Made by a program: the position numbers and the translations under genes
Shown here: positions 38,651 to 47,386 of the stretch, piece by piece
How positions within the stretch are numbered: position 1 is the first letter of the stretch
How the letters are laid out: each line of letters begins with the position of its first letter
Notes under the pieces: model-generated
Databases searched by the model: none
Told to the model about the DNA's origin: nothing
Seen by the model: the letters and a program-made list of their open reading frames with translations, nothing else
From: WRDS01 sp964492775
GTDB lineage: Bacteria; Actinomycetota; Coriobacteriia; Anaerosomatales; PHET01
Assembly (NCBI GenBank): GCA_964492775.1
Contig: CAZBLH010000007.1
Coordinates: 1-64,000 of the forward strand
DNA length: 64,000 bases
Reading direction: 5' to 3'

Positions 38651-39670
38651 ATGTTGTCACGCAAGCCGCTCGCACGAGTACTGATAGTCGTCGGACTCGT
38701 CGTCGCCGTGGGGCTGTTGGCCATAGGTACCGGCGTCGCACTGCTCGGCGGCCTGAGCTACATGACAGTAGGGTCATCTAACGTCGAGACCTCGGGCGCC
38801 TACGCCCCATCAGTCGCACCGGTCGCTCCCGATGAGATGGCTCAGCGATCGGCCGGCGATGCCTCAGCGGACATGGGCGCCGCGTCCACCGCGGACCCGG
38901 TCACCCTGACTGGTGAGCCGATGATCGTCCGCAACGCCATGCTCGACCTGCGGGTCGCCCACGTCGATGACAGCATCGAGGCAGTGCGCGAAAGCGCCAA
39001 GCGCCACGACGCCGAAATCACCGAGCTCTGGACTTCGGGCGGCACGCCAGAGGACCCGGTGCTCCCGCTCGGCGAAGGCGGTACTCGAGAAGGCGACCTG
39101 ACACCTGTCAACGCGAGCGTGACCCTGCGCGTCCCGGCGGACAAGCTCGACGATCTCACCGCTGAGCTGTCCAAGCTCGGTACGGTGCTCTCCCGGTCCG
39201 CATCCTCATCCGACGTCACCCAGCCCTATCTCGATCTCTCGGCGAGGTTGCGCAACCTCAAGGCCGAGGAGACCCGGCTGGTCGGCTTCCTCGACAAGAC
39301 GAACAAGGTGTCGGAGCTGCTCGAGGTCGAGCGCGAGCTCTCGCGCGTGCGCGGCGAGATCGAGTCGATGCAGTCACAGGTCGACTACTACGAGCGTCAG
39401 GTCGAGCGCGCCACGCTCATAGTATCGCTCTCCGAGCAGGGGTCGGTTGTGCGCCCGGGCGGACCCGACTGGGGCTTCCTTGACGCGGTGACCGCGGGCT
39501 TCCAAGGAGCAGCGGCCGTGCTGCGCTTCCTCATCACCGGCATCATCGCGCTCGTCCCGGTGTTCGCCATCATCGCGGTCGTGTGGCTCGTCGTCCGCGC
39601 CATCCGGCGCAGGCGCCGCAACGCCGCCGGTGACGGCGCGGTACCTGGAGCTGATGACGGAGCGGCGTAA
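38651..39670 (+). CDS. DUF4349 domain membrane protein
   Basis: A 339-residue protein with an N-terminal membrane anchor or signal (LARVLIVVGLVVAVGLLAIG), an external DUF4349 domain (about 95-275) that contains a long coiled coil (LRNLKAEETRLVGFLDKTN to MQSQVDYYERQVERATL) and a C-terminal membrane helix (ITGIIALVPVFAIIAVVWLVV) followed by a basic tail. Domains of this type occur in envelope proteins of unknown function and resemble sensory coiled-coil modules. ATG with GGAGG five bases upstream. It converges on the gene at 39674 with a three-base gap and no terminator between. Confidence 0.87.
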   Translation: MLSRKPLARVLIVVGLVVAVGLLAIGTGVALLGGLSYMTVGSSNVETSGAYAPSVAPVAPDEMAQRSAGDASADMGAASTADPVTLTGEPMIVRNAMLDLRVAHVDDSIEAVRESAKRHDAEITELWTSGGTPEDPVLPLGEGGTREGDLTPVNASVTLRVPADKLDDLTAELSKLGTVLSRSASSSDVTQPYLDLSARLRNLKAEETRLVGFLDKTNKVSELLEVERELSRVRGEIESMQSQVDYYERQVERATLIVSLSEQGSVVRPGGPDWGFLDAVTAGFQGAAAVLRFLITGIIALVPVFAIIAVVWLVVRAIRRRRRNAAGDGAVPGADDGAA

Positions 39671-39673
39671 CGC

Positions 39674-40006
39674 TTAGGTGGCGCGCTCCGCTTCGCTCGG
39701 CCGGGGCGACCGGTGACGGACCGCTCGGATCACGAGCTTGGCGGCGAACAGGATGACGAAGACGGCGACGGCGCTCGCGCCCGGTAGAACCGCCAGCTCG
39801 GTCCAGCCGAGCTCGGATCCCCCGGGCGCAGCGGCGCCGCTTGTCACGGTCAGGTAAGCACCAACCACCACGCCGAGGCCGACGCCCAGCGCCGAAGATA
39901 GCGATGACAGCGCCGCCCACGCGATGCTGTGCCTGAACGCCTCGGCCCCGCCGGGGGTGGTTTGGGGCCCGTCGGCCAGGCGTTCGGCTACGGGCCCTTG
40001 CCCCAC
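39674..40006 (-). CDS. Hypothetical two-helix membrane protein
   Basis: A 110-residue frame with two hydrophobic stretches (about 27-52 and 70-92) and a basic C-terminus. It begins three bases after the stop of the nucleoside permease gene upstream, so it looks like the last cistron of the BMP transporter operon. I recognise no family. The spacing argues for a real gene, but the lack of motifs keeps confidence moderate. Confidence 0.55.
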   Translation of the reverse strand: MGQGPVAERLADGPQTTPGGAEAFRHSIAWAALSSLSSALGVGLGVVVGAYLTVTSGAAAPGGSELGWTELAVLPGASAVAVFVILFAAKLVIRAVRHRSPRPSEAERAT

Positions 40007-40009
40007 CGT

Positions 40010-40966
40010 CTAGCCCTTTTCCTTGTACGGCTTGCCTACCGCCGCCGGTCCGCGCGCCTTACCCACGACGCCAGCGAGCACCAGGACCGTCAGCAGGTAT
40101 GGCAGCATCAGGAAGAACTGCGACGGGATCCGGATAACGTCTGAGAAGAGCTGCAACTTGAGCTGCAGCGCGTCGGCAAACCCGAACAGCAGCGAGGCCA
40201 AGTAGGCGCCACCGGGAATCCAGCGTCCGAAGATGTTGGCAGCCAGTGCGATGAAGCCTCGGCCGTTGGTCATGTTCTCGGTGAACGAGCCGACCTGTTC
40301 GAGCGTCAGGTTCGCGCCCGCGAGACCGCACATCAAGCCGGAGAGCAGGATCGCCATCCAGCGGCCACGCATCACATTGACGCCAACGGTGTCCGCTGCG
40401 CGCGGGTGCTCGCCGAGCGCCCGCAGCCGCAGTCCCCAACGCGTCCGGTACATCGCCCACGTCAGGAAGATTGCAGCGAACATAGACAGGTACACGATGG
40501 GCGTGTAGCTGAGGAATACCGTGTCAATCCAACGCCACGCGGTGCCCAGAGGTCCTTCTCCGCCCCGCGGCAGCGAGAGCAGCGGACCGAGGCGCTTGAC
40601 GGCATCCGTCGTGCCCGGGTGCCCAAAGATGGTCTCCATCAGAAAGCCCGTAATGCCGAGCGCCAGAATGTTGATCGCGGTACCGGAGACGGTCTGGTCG
40701 GCCCGCAGGTTGACCGAGGCCCACGCGTGAACAGCGGAGAGGATCACCGACGACAGCACGGCGGCGATCATGCCCCACCACACGTTGCCGGTAAGCAGTG
40801 CCGCGGTCACCCCGAAGAACGCCGCGACCAGCATCAGGCCTTCCATGGCGATATTTACGATGCCCGAGCGCTCACAGATCGCCGCACCCGTGGCGGCGAG
40901 AGCAATCGGAGTCGCGAGGCGCACAGCAGAGGCGAACAGCTCAGGGGTCAGGATCTCAGACAGCAT
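40010..40966 (-). CDS. Nucleoside-type ABC transporter permease (BmpC/NupQ-like)
   Basis: Inner-membrane subunit of a BMP-family importer. 318 residues and about nine or ten membrane helices, with family motifs TPIALAATGAAICERSGIVNIAMEG (split over residues 17-42), ADQTVSGTAINILALGIT, RTRWGLRLRALGEHPRAADT and GRGFIALAANIFGRW. The start overlaps the first permease by 11 bases. Substrate is probably a purine or other nucleoside, by family, not by any residue I can read. Confidence 0.9.
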   Translation of the reverse strand: MLSEILTPELFASAVRLATPIALAATGAAICERSGIVNIAMEGLMLVAAFFGVTAALLTGNVWWGMIAAVLSSVILSAVHAWASVNLRADQTVSGTAINILALGITGFLMETIFGHPGTTDAVKRLGPLLSLPRGGEGPLGTAWRWIDTVFLSYTPIVYLSMFAAIFLTWAMYRTRWGLRLRALGEHPRAADTVGVNVMRGRWMAILLSGLMCGLAGANLTLEQVGSFTENMTNGRGFIALAANIFGRWIPGGAYLASLLFGFADALQLKLQLFSDVIRIPSQFFLMLPYLLTVLVLAGVVGKARGPAAVGKPYKEKG

Positions 40967-42125
40967 GAGCGGCCTCCTTCCCTGAACGCGAGCGCAACTT
41001 GCTTACGGCCCAGGTGACGATCGTCTCAGCGCCAACGAGGAAGATGACGGTACCCTGGATGACGTAGACGACCTTCTGGGATACGCCCGCCTCCAGCTGC
41101 ATGGTGCCGGCGCCTGCCGAGAGCCCACCAAACAGGATGGCTGCCGCGATCACGCCGAGCGGGTTGTTCTTGGCTAGCAGCGCCACGGCGATTCCAGTGA
41201 AGCCGAAGCCCGAGGAGAACTGGTCGAAGAGGCGCCAGTGCACGCCCATGACCTCGACGGCACCAGCGAGTCCGGCGAGCGCGCCCGAGATACACAGCGA
41301 CTTGACGGTGGTAGCCGCCACCGAGATACCGCCGTTCTCCGACGCCATCGGGTTGAAGCCCACGGCGCGCGCCTCATATCCGAGCACCGTGTATTTGAGG
41401 ATCCACCAGATGATCACGGCGGCGATGACTCCGAGCACGATGCCGAGGTGCGCTCGGCTGCCCTCAAGGAAGGGCAACAGCTCAGACAGGCGCGGAAGCC
41501 TGGCCGAGGGCGCGATCTCCACCGTCTGTGGCACGAGGCCCGGCGCCTTCAGCGGCCCGGTCACGAGCCACGATACGAGGTACCGGCCGATGTAGGAGAA
41601 CATCATCGTCGTGATGACCTCGTGCGCACCGATGCGCGCTTTCATGAGCGCGGGCACGAACGCCCACGACGCGCCGGCAAGCGCGGCGCAGATGAGCATG
41701 ATGGGCACGGCTGCGATCCAGGGCAGCCCTCCCACCTGCACTCCGATGAACGCGGCGGCCAGACCTCCCATGAAGAGCTGGCCCTCGGCGCCGATGTTGA
41801 AGAGTCCGGAGCGGAAACCGTAGGCGACAGCCAGTCCGGTGAACACCAGCGGGGTGGCCCGCAGGAGCGTCTCACCTATCTGGCGAACGCCGCCGAACGC
41901 TCCTGAGAACATCGCCGAGAATGCCGCAACGGGCGACTTGCCCGCGGCGAGGATGACGATTGAACCGATCACGATGGCGATTGCGACGGAGATGAACGGG
42001 GTCGCAACGCGCAGGATGCGATCGAGCTGCTGCTGCTCCAGCACGAAGCGCTTCTCGAGTGTCTCACGCGCCGGCGGCTTGGGTGCGGGCGTCCGGTCGT
42101 TGTTGACGGGGGCGCGGTCAGGCAT
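40956..42125 (-). CDS. Nucleoside-type ABC transporter permease (BmpB/NupP-like)
   Basis: The second permease, 389 residues, with a hydrophilic cytoplasmic start of about 45 residues and eight or nine helices. Motifs GLAVAYGFRSGLFNIGAEGQ, GAHEVITTMMFSYIGRYL and LGYEARAVGFNPMASENGGI are typical. I start at the ATG at 42125, eight bases inside the ATPase 3' end, in preference to an upstream in-frame codon lying deeper in the ATPase gene. Confidence 0.9.
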   Translation of the reverse strand: MPDRAPVNNDRTPAPKPPARETLEKRFVLEQQQLDRILRVATPFISVAIAIVIGSIVILAAGKSPVAAFSAMFSGAFGGVRQIGETLLRATPLVFTGLAVAYGFRSGLFNIGAEGQLFMGGLAAAFIGVQVGGLPWIAAVPIMLICAALAGASWAFVPALMKARIGAHEVITTMMFSYIGRYLVSWLVTGPLKAPGLVPQTVEIAPSARLPRLSELLPFLEGSRAHLGIVLGVIAAVIIWWILKYTVLGYEARAVGFNPMASENGGISVAATTVKSLCISGALAGLAGAVEVMGVHWRLFDQFSSGFGFTGIAVALLAKNNPLGVIAAAILFGGLSAGAGTMQLEAGVSQKVVYVIQGTVIFLVGAETIVTWAVSKLRSRSGKEAAHAV

Positions 42126-43752
42126 CGGCGTCTCCCTCCAGAGCCGAAGATGTTTCGAGCGCAACGGCTTGCGCCGCATCAACCGGCTCCCCCTTGCCAC
42201 CGGTCATGTAGTAGCCGAGCACCTCTTCGGTCGCCTCATCCGCGCTGAACTCAGCAACGACACGGCCCTCGTACATGACGAGGATCCGGTCGGACAGCGA
42301 CAGTATCTCCTCCAACTCGAGGCTGCTCAGCAGAATTCCTTTGCCCGAGGCGCGCTCGGCAAGAATCTGCCTGTGCACGAACTCGATCGCACCGACGTCC
42401 AGGCCGCGGGTGGGCTGTGCCGCGATCAGGAACTCAGGGTCGCGCGCGAGTTCGCGGGCGACCACGACCTTCTGTTGGTTACCGCCGGACAGGTTCGCCG
42501 TGATCACGTGCGCGCCGGGCGTGCGGATGTCGTAATCGGCGATGCGCTTCACGGCTTCGCGCTCCATGACCTGCCGCTTAAGCATCCCGTAGCGCGAGTA
42601 CGGTTCACGCTTCTGGTCACCCAGCGCGAGGTTCTCGACCAGGTCGAAGTCGAGGACGAGCCCGCGCCGGTGCCGGTCCTCAGGGATGTGAGAAACACCC
42701 GCGGCGATGGTGGAGTCAGTCGTTGTGCGCGTGATGTTCTTGTCGCGCAGCATCACGGTGCCGGCTACTGGACGGCGGAGTCCCATGATGGCGTCCACGA
42801 GTTCACTCTGGCCGTTGCCCGCGACGCCGGCGATGCCGACTACCTCGCCCTCACGCACCTCGAACGAGACCCCGCGTACCGCGGGAAGCTTGCGGTCGTC
42901 GAGCACCTCGAGGTCGGTCACGCGCAGTATCGTGTCGCCAGGTTCGCGCGGCTCTCTGTCCACGCGCAGCACGACGTCTCGCCCGACCATCATCTTGGCG
43001 AGCGACTGCTCGCTGCATGCATCCGGTGACGTCTCCCCCACCACGCGACCATTGCGCATGACCAGAATGTGGTCCGAGAAGGCCATGACCTCCTCGAGCT
43101 TGTGAGTGATGATCACGACGGCGAGGCCGTCGGCGACGAGCCCTCTTACGATGTCGAAGAGCTCGCGTACCTCCTGGGGGGTGAGCACGGCGGTCGGCTC
43201 GTCGAGGATGAGGATCTTGGCTTCTCGGTAGAGCGCCTTCAATATCTCGACGCGCTGCTGGGAGCCGACGGACAGGTCCATGATGCGCGCGTCAGGGTCG
43301 ATCTCGAGGCCGTAGCGCTCGGACAGGCCGATGACTGCCGAGCGGGCCGCCTTGCGGTCGATGACCCCCAGCACGGAGGTCGGCTCGTTGCCCAGGATGA
43401 TCGACTCGGTGACCGTGAGTGGCTCGGCGAGCATGAAGTGCTGGTGCACCATGCCGATGCCGAGCGCGATGGCGTCACGGGGGTTGCGGATCTGGACAGG
43501 CTCTCCACCCACGAGCACCTCACCCGCGTCCGCCTCAAGCAGCCCATAGGCCACATTCATGAGCGTGGACTTGCCGGCGCCGTTCTCGCCGAGAAGCGCA
43601 ACGACCTCACCGGGGTGCACAGTGAGTGAAACATCCTGATTGGCAATTACGCCGGGAAACGTCTTGGTGATTCCGCGCAGCTCCAGAGCGGGCACGCCTG
43701 CCCGCGCATCAGAATCGGGCAGCGCACAGACCGGGGCCGGTTCGTCGACCAT
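42118..43752 (-). CDS. ABC transporter ATP-binding protein with two ATPase domains (nucleoside/BMP type)
   Basis: About 544 residues with two fused ABC domains. The first has canonical Walker A GENGAGKST, signature LSVGSQQR and Walker B ILILDEPTAVL. The second has the degenerate Walker A GVAGNGQSE, signature LSGGNQQK and FLIAAQPTRGLDVGA, the pattern shared by ribose/nucleoside importers such as YufO/NupO and RbsA. ATG at 43752 has GGGAG six bases upstream; a GTG five codons earlier is less well placed. Follows the binding-protein gene by 76 bases that contain a hairpin. Confidence 0.93.
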   Translation of the reverse strand: MVDEPAPVCALPDSDARAGVPALELRGITKTFPGVIANQDVSLTVHPGEVVALLGENGAGKSTLMNVAYGLLEADAGEVLVGGEPVQIRNPRDAIALGIGMVHQHFMLAEPLTVTESIILGNEPTSVLGVIDRKAARSAVIGLSERYGLEIDPDARIMDLSVGSQQRVEILKALYREAKILILDEPTAVLTPQEVRELFDIVRGLVADGLAVVIITHKLEEVMAFSDHILVMRNGRVVGETSPDACSEQSLAKMMVGRDVVLRVDREPREPGDTILRVTDLEVLDDRKLPAVRGVSFEVREGEVVGIAGVAGNGQSELVDAIMGLRRPVAGTVMLRDKNITRTTTDSTIAAGVSHIPEDRHRRGLVLDFDLVENLALGDQKREPYSRYGMLKRQVMEREAVKRIADYDIRTPGAHVITANLSGGNQQKVVVARELARDPEFLIAAQPTRGLDVGAIEFVHRQILAERASGKGILLSSLELEEILSLSDRILVMYEGRVVAEFSADEATEEVLGYYMTGGKGEPVDAAQAVALETSSALEGDADA

Positions 43753-43775
43753 GGATACTCCCGTCACAGGAAGTG

Positions 43776-43807
43776 TCCCGGCCGAAGCGCGTACGCTCCG
43801 GCCGGGA
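43776..43807 (-). repeat. Intercistronic hairpin between the BMP lipoprotein and its ATPase
   Basis: TCCCGGCCG and CGGCCGGGA pair perfectly (nine pairs, 14-base loop that itself contains GCGTACGC). There is no T-run. Such hairpins after the receptor gene commonly protect the upstream message and let the binding protein be made in excess. Confidence 0.6.
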
Positions 43808-43828
43808 CTGAAGCTCTCTTACAGGTGA

Positions 43829-44896
43829 CTACTCGCTCGGAACGGTGACGGAACCGGCGACGATGTCGGCGGTGGCCTTCTCGACCGCAGCCTTGATGTC
43901 GTCCGGCATCTTGCCGTCCCACTCGTGCCACTCGGCGAGGCCAACGCCCTCTTCGGCGAGGCCGAACACCATGTTCGAGCCACCAGCCATGGTGCCGTCA
44001 ACGGCAGCCTTGATGGTGTCGAACACAGCGTTATCAACGCGCTTGATTGCCGAGGTGATGATGGTGTCACCAGGGTTGGTCAGCGTGTTGTACTGGTCGG
44101 CGTCAACGCCGATGAAGAGCGCGCCCTCGTCCTGGCAGGCCGTGAACGAGCCGGCACCAGTCTGACCAGCGGCCGCGAAGATGATGTCCGCGCCGGACTC
44201 GATCATCGCCTTGGCGGTCTCGGCACCCTTCTGCATATCGGTGAAGGAGCCGGTGTAGACAGCCTTGACCTCGATCGCCGGGTCAACGGACTTCACGCCG
44301 GCCTCGAAGCCGATCTTGAAGCGCTGAACAGCCGGGACTTCCATGCCGCCGACGAAACCGACGACCTTCTTGTCGTTGATGCGATCATCGACGTCAGTGC
44401 GAGTGGTGAGCATGCCGGCCACGACACCTGCGAGATAGGCGGCTTCCTGCTCCTTGAAGTTCAGACCGATGACGTTCTCGGCAACCGGCTCCTCAAAGAA
44501 GATGTCGATGCCACCGAAGGTCACGTCGGTGTACTGCGGGGCCAGCTTGATGACCGAGTCGGTCATCAGGAACCCGACGGCGAAGATCGGGTTGAAGCCG
44601 GCGTTCACCAGCTGGGTGATGTTGTTCTCATAGTCGGTCTGCTCTTTGGACTCCAGAACCTGGATCTCGACGCCGAGCTCCTCCTCAGCGCGCTGCAGGC
44701 CAGCGTAGGAGAGGTCGTTGAACGACTTGTCCCCCAAACCGCCGACGTCGGTGACCATGGCGGCCTTGACGTCGGTCGTGGGCGCCTCAGGCGCCACCGG
44801 CTCTGTGGGCTCTTCCTTTGCACAGCCACCCGCGAGTGCGCCTACAAGCGCGAGCGCGAGCGTCAGTGCGACAAGCTTGCTCCACTTCGTTCTCAC
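43829..44896 (-). CDS. BMP-family substrate-binding lipoprotein (nucleoside receptor)
   Basis: A 355-residue lipoprotein: signal peptide with lipobox LAGGC (Cys about residue 25), a Glu/Pro linker, then a PnrA/BMP domain with VTDVGGLGDKSFNDLSYAGL, FAVGFLMTD, GLNFKEQEAAYLAGVVAG, VGGMEVPAVQRFKIGFEAG and FAAAGQTGAG. Family members bind purine nucleosides. GTG start with AAAGGAGGG nine bases upstream, a very strong site. A TAGAAT hexamer about 50 bases upstream (44944-44939) could be a -10 box, with a poor -35. Confidence 0.94.
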   Translation of the reverse strand: MRTKWSKLVALTLALALVGALAGGCAKEEPTEPVAPEAPTTDVKAAMVTDVGGLGDKSFNDLSYAGLQRAEEELGVEIQVLESKEQTDYENNITQLVNAGFNPIFAVGFLMTDSVIKLAPQYTDVTFGGIDIFFEEPVAENVIGLNFKEQEAAYLAGVVAGMLTTRTDVDDRINDKKVVGFVGGMEVPAVQRFKIGFEAGVKSVDPAIEVKAVYTGSFTDMQKGAETAKAMIESGADIIFAAAGQTGAGSFTACQDEGALFIGVDADQYNTLTNPGDTIITSAIKRVDNAVFDTIKAAVDGTMAGGSNMVFGLAEEGVGLAEWHEWDGKMPDDIKAAVEKATADIVAGSVTVPSE

Positions 44897-45058
44897 TCTT
44901 GACTCCCTCCTTTATTCACGGAACCTGCCCTCTCCATACATTCTAGCCCAGTCTCGGCTGCTACACACGCCGTTCATCGTTATTGATACCCCACGCCCAT
45001 GCGCTCCATTTGCCGTCTGTCGCATCCAGCGCACCTTTCATCTTCATCGCCGAACGCG

Positions 45059-45967
45059 TCACCGCATCCGGGCCCTAGGATGCGTCGACAGGTACTCCTC
45101 GCGCATATGTCCACGATCCACATGCGTATACACTTGCGTGGTCGATATATCCGCGTGGCCGAGCAGCTCCTGCAGCACCCTCAGGTCCGCGCCGCCCTCG
45201 AGGAGGTGCGTCGCGTAGGAATGGCGCAGCGTGTGCGGGTGCAAGCCCTCGAGACCGACTCGCCCGCCGTACTCGCGCACCATCCGGTACACCGCCTGCC
45301 GAGAAAGCCTCCCTCCCCTCGCGTTGAGGAACAGCGCCGAGGTGGCAGCGATGCTGCGCTTGGGCCGCAGGAACGGGCGCCCGGACCCGATGTACGCACG
45401 CACCGCGTGCGCCGCAATCCCGCCCACCGGCACCATGCGCTCCTTGTTCCCCTTGCCGAGCACCCGGACGAAACCGCCGTCCAGGTCGATGTCTCCCGTG
45501 TCGATCCCGACGAGCTCGCCCACGCGCACGCCACACCCGTAGAGCGTCTCGAGAATCGCCCGGTCCCTCAGGCCGAGCGGGCCATCGGGAAACGGCTGGG
45601 ACAGCAGCTTGTCCGCATCATCGATCGAGATCACGTCGGGTAGGCGCTCCGGGACCTTGGGCAGCGGCAAACGCGACGTCGGGTGGTTCTCGGTGAGCCC
45701 CTCTCGGACGAGGAACTTGTGGAACCCCTTGACTGCGGCGACCTTGCGCTCGATCGAAGACGGCGAGAGGCCGCGTGCGCGAAGGGAGGCGATAAAGGAA
45801 GTGACGTCCTCGCGGCGGATGCGATCGGGCTCGGTGAGGGAGCGCTCGGCGAGGAAGGTGCCGTATTCGCCGAGGTCACGGCCGTAGGCAAGAAGAGTGT
45901 TGGATGACGCGCCGCGCTCGACGGCGAGGTGATTCAGGTAATCGTCGATGTAAGCCCTCACACTCAC
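45059..45967 (-). CDS. xerD: Tyrosine recombinase XerD
   Basis: Resolves chromosome dimers at dif. 302 residues: N-terminal SAM-like domain (IDDYLNHLAVERGASSNTLLAY) and a catalytic domain with Arg in GCGVRVGELVGI, Lys in GKGNKERMVPV, HxLRHSYATHLL, GHADISTTQVYTHV and the nucleophile Tyr. This is the complete catalytic set. The GTG at 45967 is used; another GTG two codons later is equivalent. It lies among housekeeping genes without phage genes or attachment repeats, so it is the chromosomal Xer and not an integrase. Confidence 0.93.
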   Translation of the reverse strand: MSVRAYIDDYLNHLAVERGASSNTLLAYGRDLGEYGTFLAERSLTEPDRIRREDVTSFIASLRARGLSPSSIERKVAAVKGFHKFLVREGLTENHPTSRLPLPKVPERLPDVISIDDADKLLSQPFPDGPLGLRDRAILETLYGCGVRVGELVGIDTGDIDLDGGFVRVLGKGNKERMVPVGGIAAHAVRAYIGSGRPFLRPKRSIAATSALFLNARGGRLSRQAVYRMVREYGGRVGLEGLHPHTLRHSYATHLLEGGADLRVLQELLGHADISTTQVYTHVDRGHMREEYLSTHPRARMR

Positions 45968-46040
45968 ATGATAGCCCAGCGCAAGGCCGCTGCGGGCGAA
46001 TCGGCGGCGCTTGGGCGCAGGGTCGCGGCGCACGCACAGC

Positions 46041-46069
46041 AAAGGGGCCGCCTCTTTCGAGACGGCCCC
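46041..46069 (-). terminator. Intrinsic terminator after ald
   Basis: In the RNA sense GGGGCCGTCTC pairs with GAGGCGGCCCC (one mismatch) closed by a GAAA tetraloop, followed by TTTG, 38 bases after the ald stop. Confidence 0.8.
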
Positions 46070-46106
46070 TGGCGTGACTGTAGGCGCCCGGTGGCGCGGC
46101 GGCCGG

Positions 46107-47219
46107 CTAGAGCACCGACTCCAGCGGGGTGTACTCAAGGCCGTGAGCCGTGGCAACCGGCTCGTAGACGACCTTGCCGTCTACCACGTTGACGCCCTTG
46201 GCGAGCGACGCGTCGCAGCGCACGGCGTCTTTCCAGCCCTTGTCGGCGATGGCGAGACCCTGGCGCAGCGTGGCGTTGGTCAGGCCCAGCGTCGAGGTAT
46301 TGGGAACCGCACCCGGCATGTTGGCGACACCGTAGTGCAGGACGTCGTCCACGAAGTAGGTCGGGTCGGCGTGGGTCGTCGGGTGCGTGGTCTCGATGCA
46401 GCCACCCTGGTCGACGGAGACGTCAACGACAACGGCGCCCTTCTTCATCGAGGGGAGCATCTCGCGCGTGACAAGCCACGGCGTCTTGGCGCCCGGCAGC
46501 AGCACGGCACCGATGACGAGGTCGGCAGTGGCCACGATCTCCTCGACGTTGTGACGCGAGGAGTACAGAGTCCGCATCCGGTTGCCCCAGACCAGGTCGA
46601 GCTGGCGGAGGCGCTCGAGGTTGACATCCATGATCGTGACGTCAGCACCCATGCCCATGGCGACGTACGCGGCGTTGGTACCAACCACGCCACCGCCGAG
46701 AACGACGACCTTGGCCGGCAGGACGCCGGGGATGCCGCCCATCAGCGTGCCGCGGCCACCGTTCGGCTTCTGCAGGTAGGCGGCGCCGACCTGAGCGGCC
46801 ATGCGGCCGGCAACCTCGGACATCGGCGCGAGCAGCGGGAGCGTGCGGTTGGGCAGCTCGACGGTCTCGTACGCGATGCCGACGACTCCGGACTTCAGCA
46901 GGCCCATGGTCTGAGCGTGGTCGGGGGCGAGGTGCAGGTAGGTGTAGAGGATCTGGCCCGGGCGCAGCATCTCAATCTCGACGGCCTGCGGCTCCTTGAC
47001 CTTCACGATCATCTCGGCGCGCTCGAAGACCTCGGCCGCAGTCTCGACGAGCTCAGCGCCCGCTCCGGCGTACTCAGCGTCCTCGAACGACGAACCGAGA
47101 CCGGCGGACTTCTCGACCAGAACCTGGTGACCATGGGCGACGAACTCCTTGACGCCGCCCGGCGTCATGCCGACGCGAAACTCGTTGTTCTTGATCTCTT
47201 TCGGTACTCCGATGATCAC
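46107..47219 (-). CDS. ald: Alanine dehydrogenase
   Basis: NAD-dependent interconversion of alanine with pyruvate and ammonia. 370 residues with MIIGVPKEIKNNEFRVGMTP at the start, catalytic Lys/His region VKVKEPQ and TYLHLAPD, EVAGRMAAQVGA, Rossmann VVLGGGVVGTNAAYVA and DVSVDQGGCIETTHPTTHADPT (given here as the family DQGGC-ET core). The GTG start has AAGGAG six bases upstream. It has its own promoter and terminator, so it is a monocistronic unit, possibly with read-through from DUF3866. Confidence 0.96.
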   Translation of the reverse strand: MIIGVPKEIKNNEFRVGMTPGGVKEFVAHGHQVLVEKSAGLGSSFEDAEYAGAGAELVETAAEVFERAEMIVKVKEPQAVEIEMLRPGQILYTYLHLAPDHAQTMGLLKSGVVGIAYETVELPNRTLPLLAPMSEVAGRMAAQVGAAYLQKPNGGRGTLMGGIPGVLPAKVVVLGGGVVGTNAAYVAMGMGADVTIMDVNLERLRQLDLVWGNRMRTLYSSRHNVEEIVATADLVIGAVLLPGAKTPWLVTREMLPSMKKGAVVVDVSVDQGGCIETTHPTTHADPTYFVDDVLHYGVANMPGAVPNTSTLGLTNATLRQGLAIADKGWKDAVRCDASLAKGVNVVDGKVVYEPVATAHGLEYTPLESVL

Positions 47220-47313
47220 GCGCTGCTCCTTCCGAGTTTGGAAAACGCTCCCAGGCCCGCTCAGTCATGATGTCCGCACGGTATTCCACGCGGGGAATGG
47301 ATGAACCGCCACA

Positions 47314-47341
47314 AGTGTACCGCTCGCAGAGGTTCCTGCAA
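47314..47341 (-). promoter_or_regulatory. Predicted ald promoter
   Basis: TTGCAG and TACACT separated by 16 bases on the minus strand, giving a leader of about 90 bases before ald. Confidence 0.55.
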
Positions 47342-47386
47342 CGCTCGGAGTGCATGACGGTACTGCCGTATTGGATACTCTCGACC

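Noticed and set aside
43776..43807. Hairpin as intrinsic terminator between the BMP lipoprotein and the ATPase gene
   Set aside because: No T-run follows; more consistent with message stabilisation inside an operon.
45059..45967. Tyrosine recombinase as a phage or island integrase
   Set aside because: Sequence, length and neighbours fit housekeeping XerD; no attachment repeats, tRNA or phage genes nearby.
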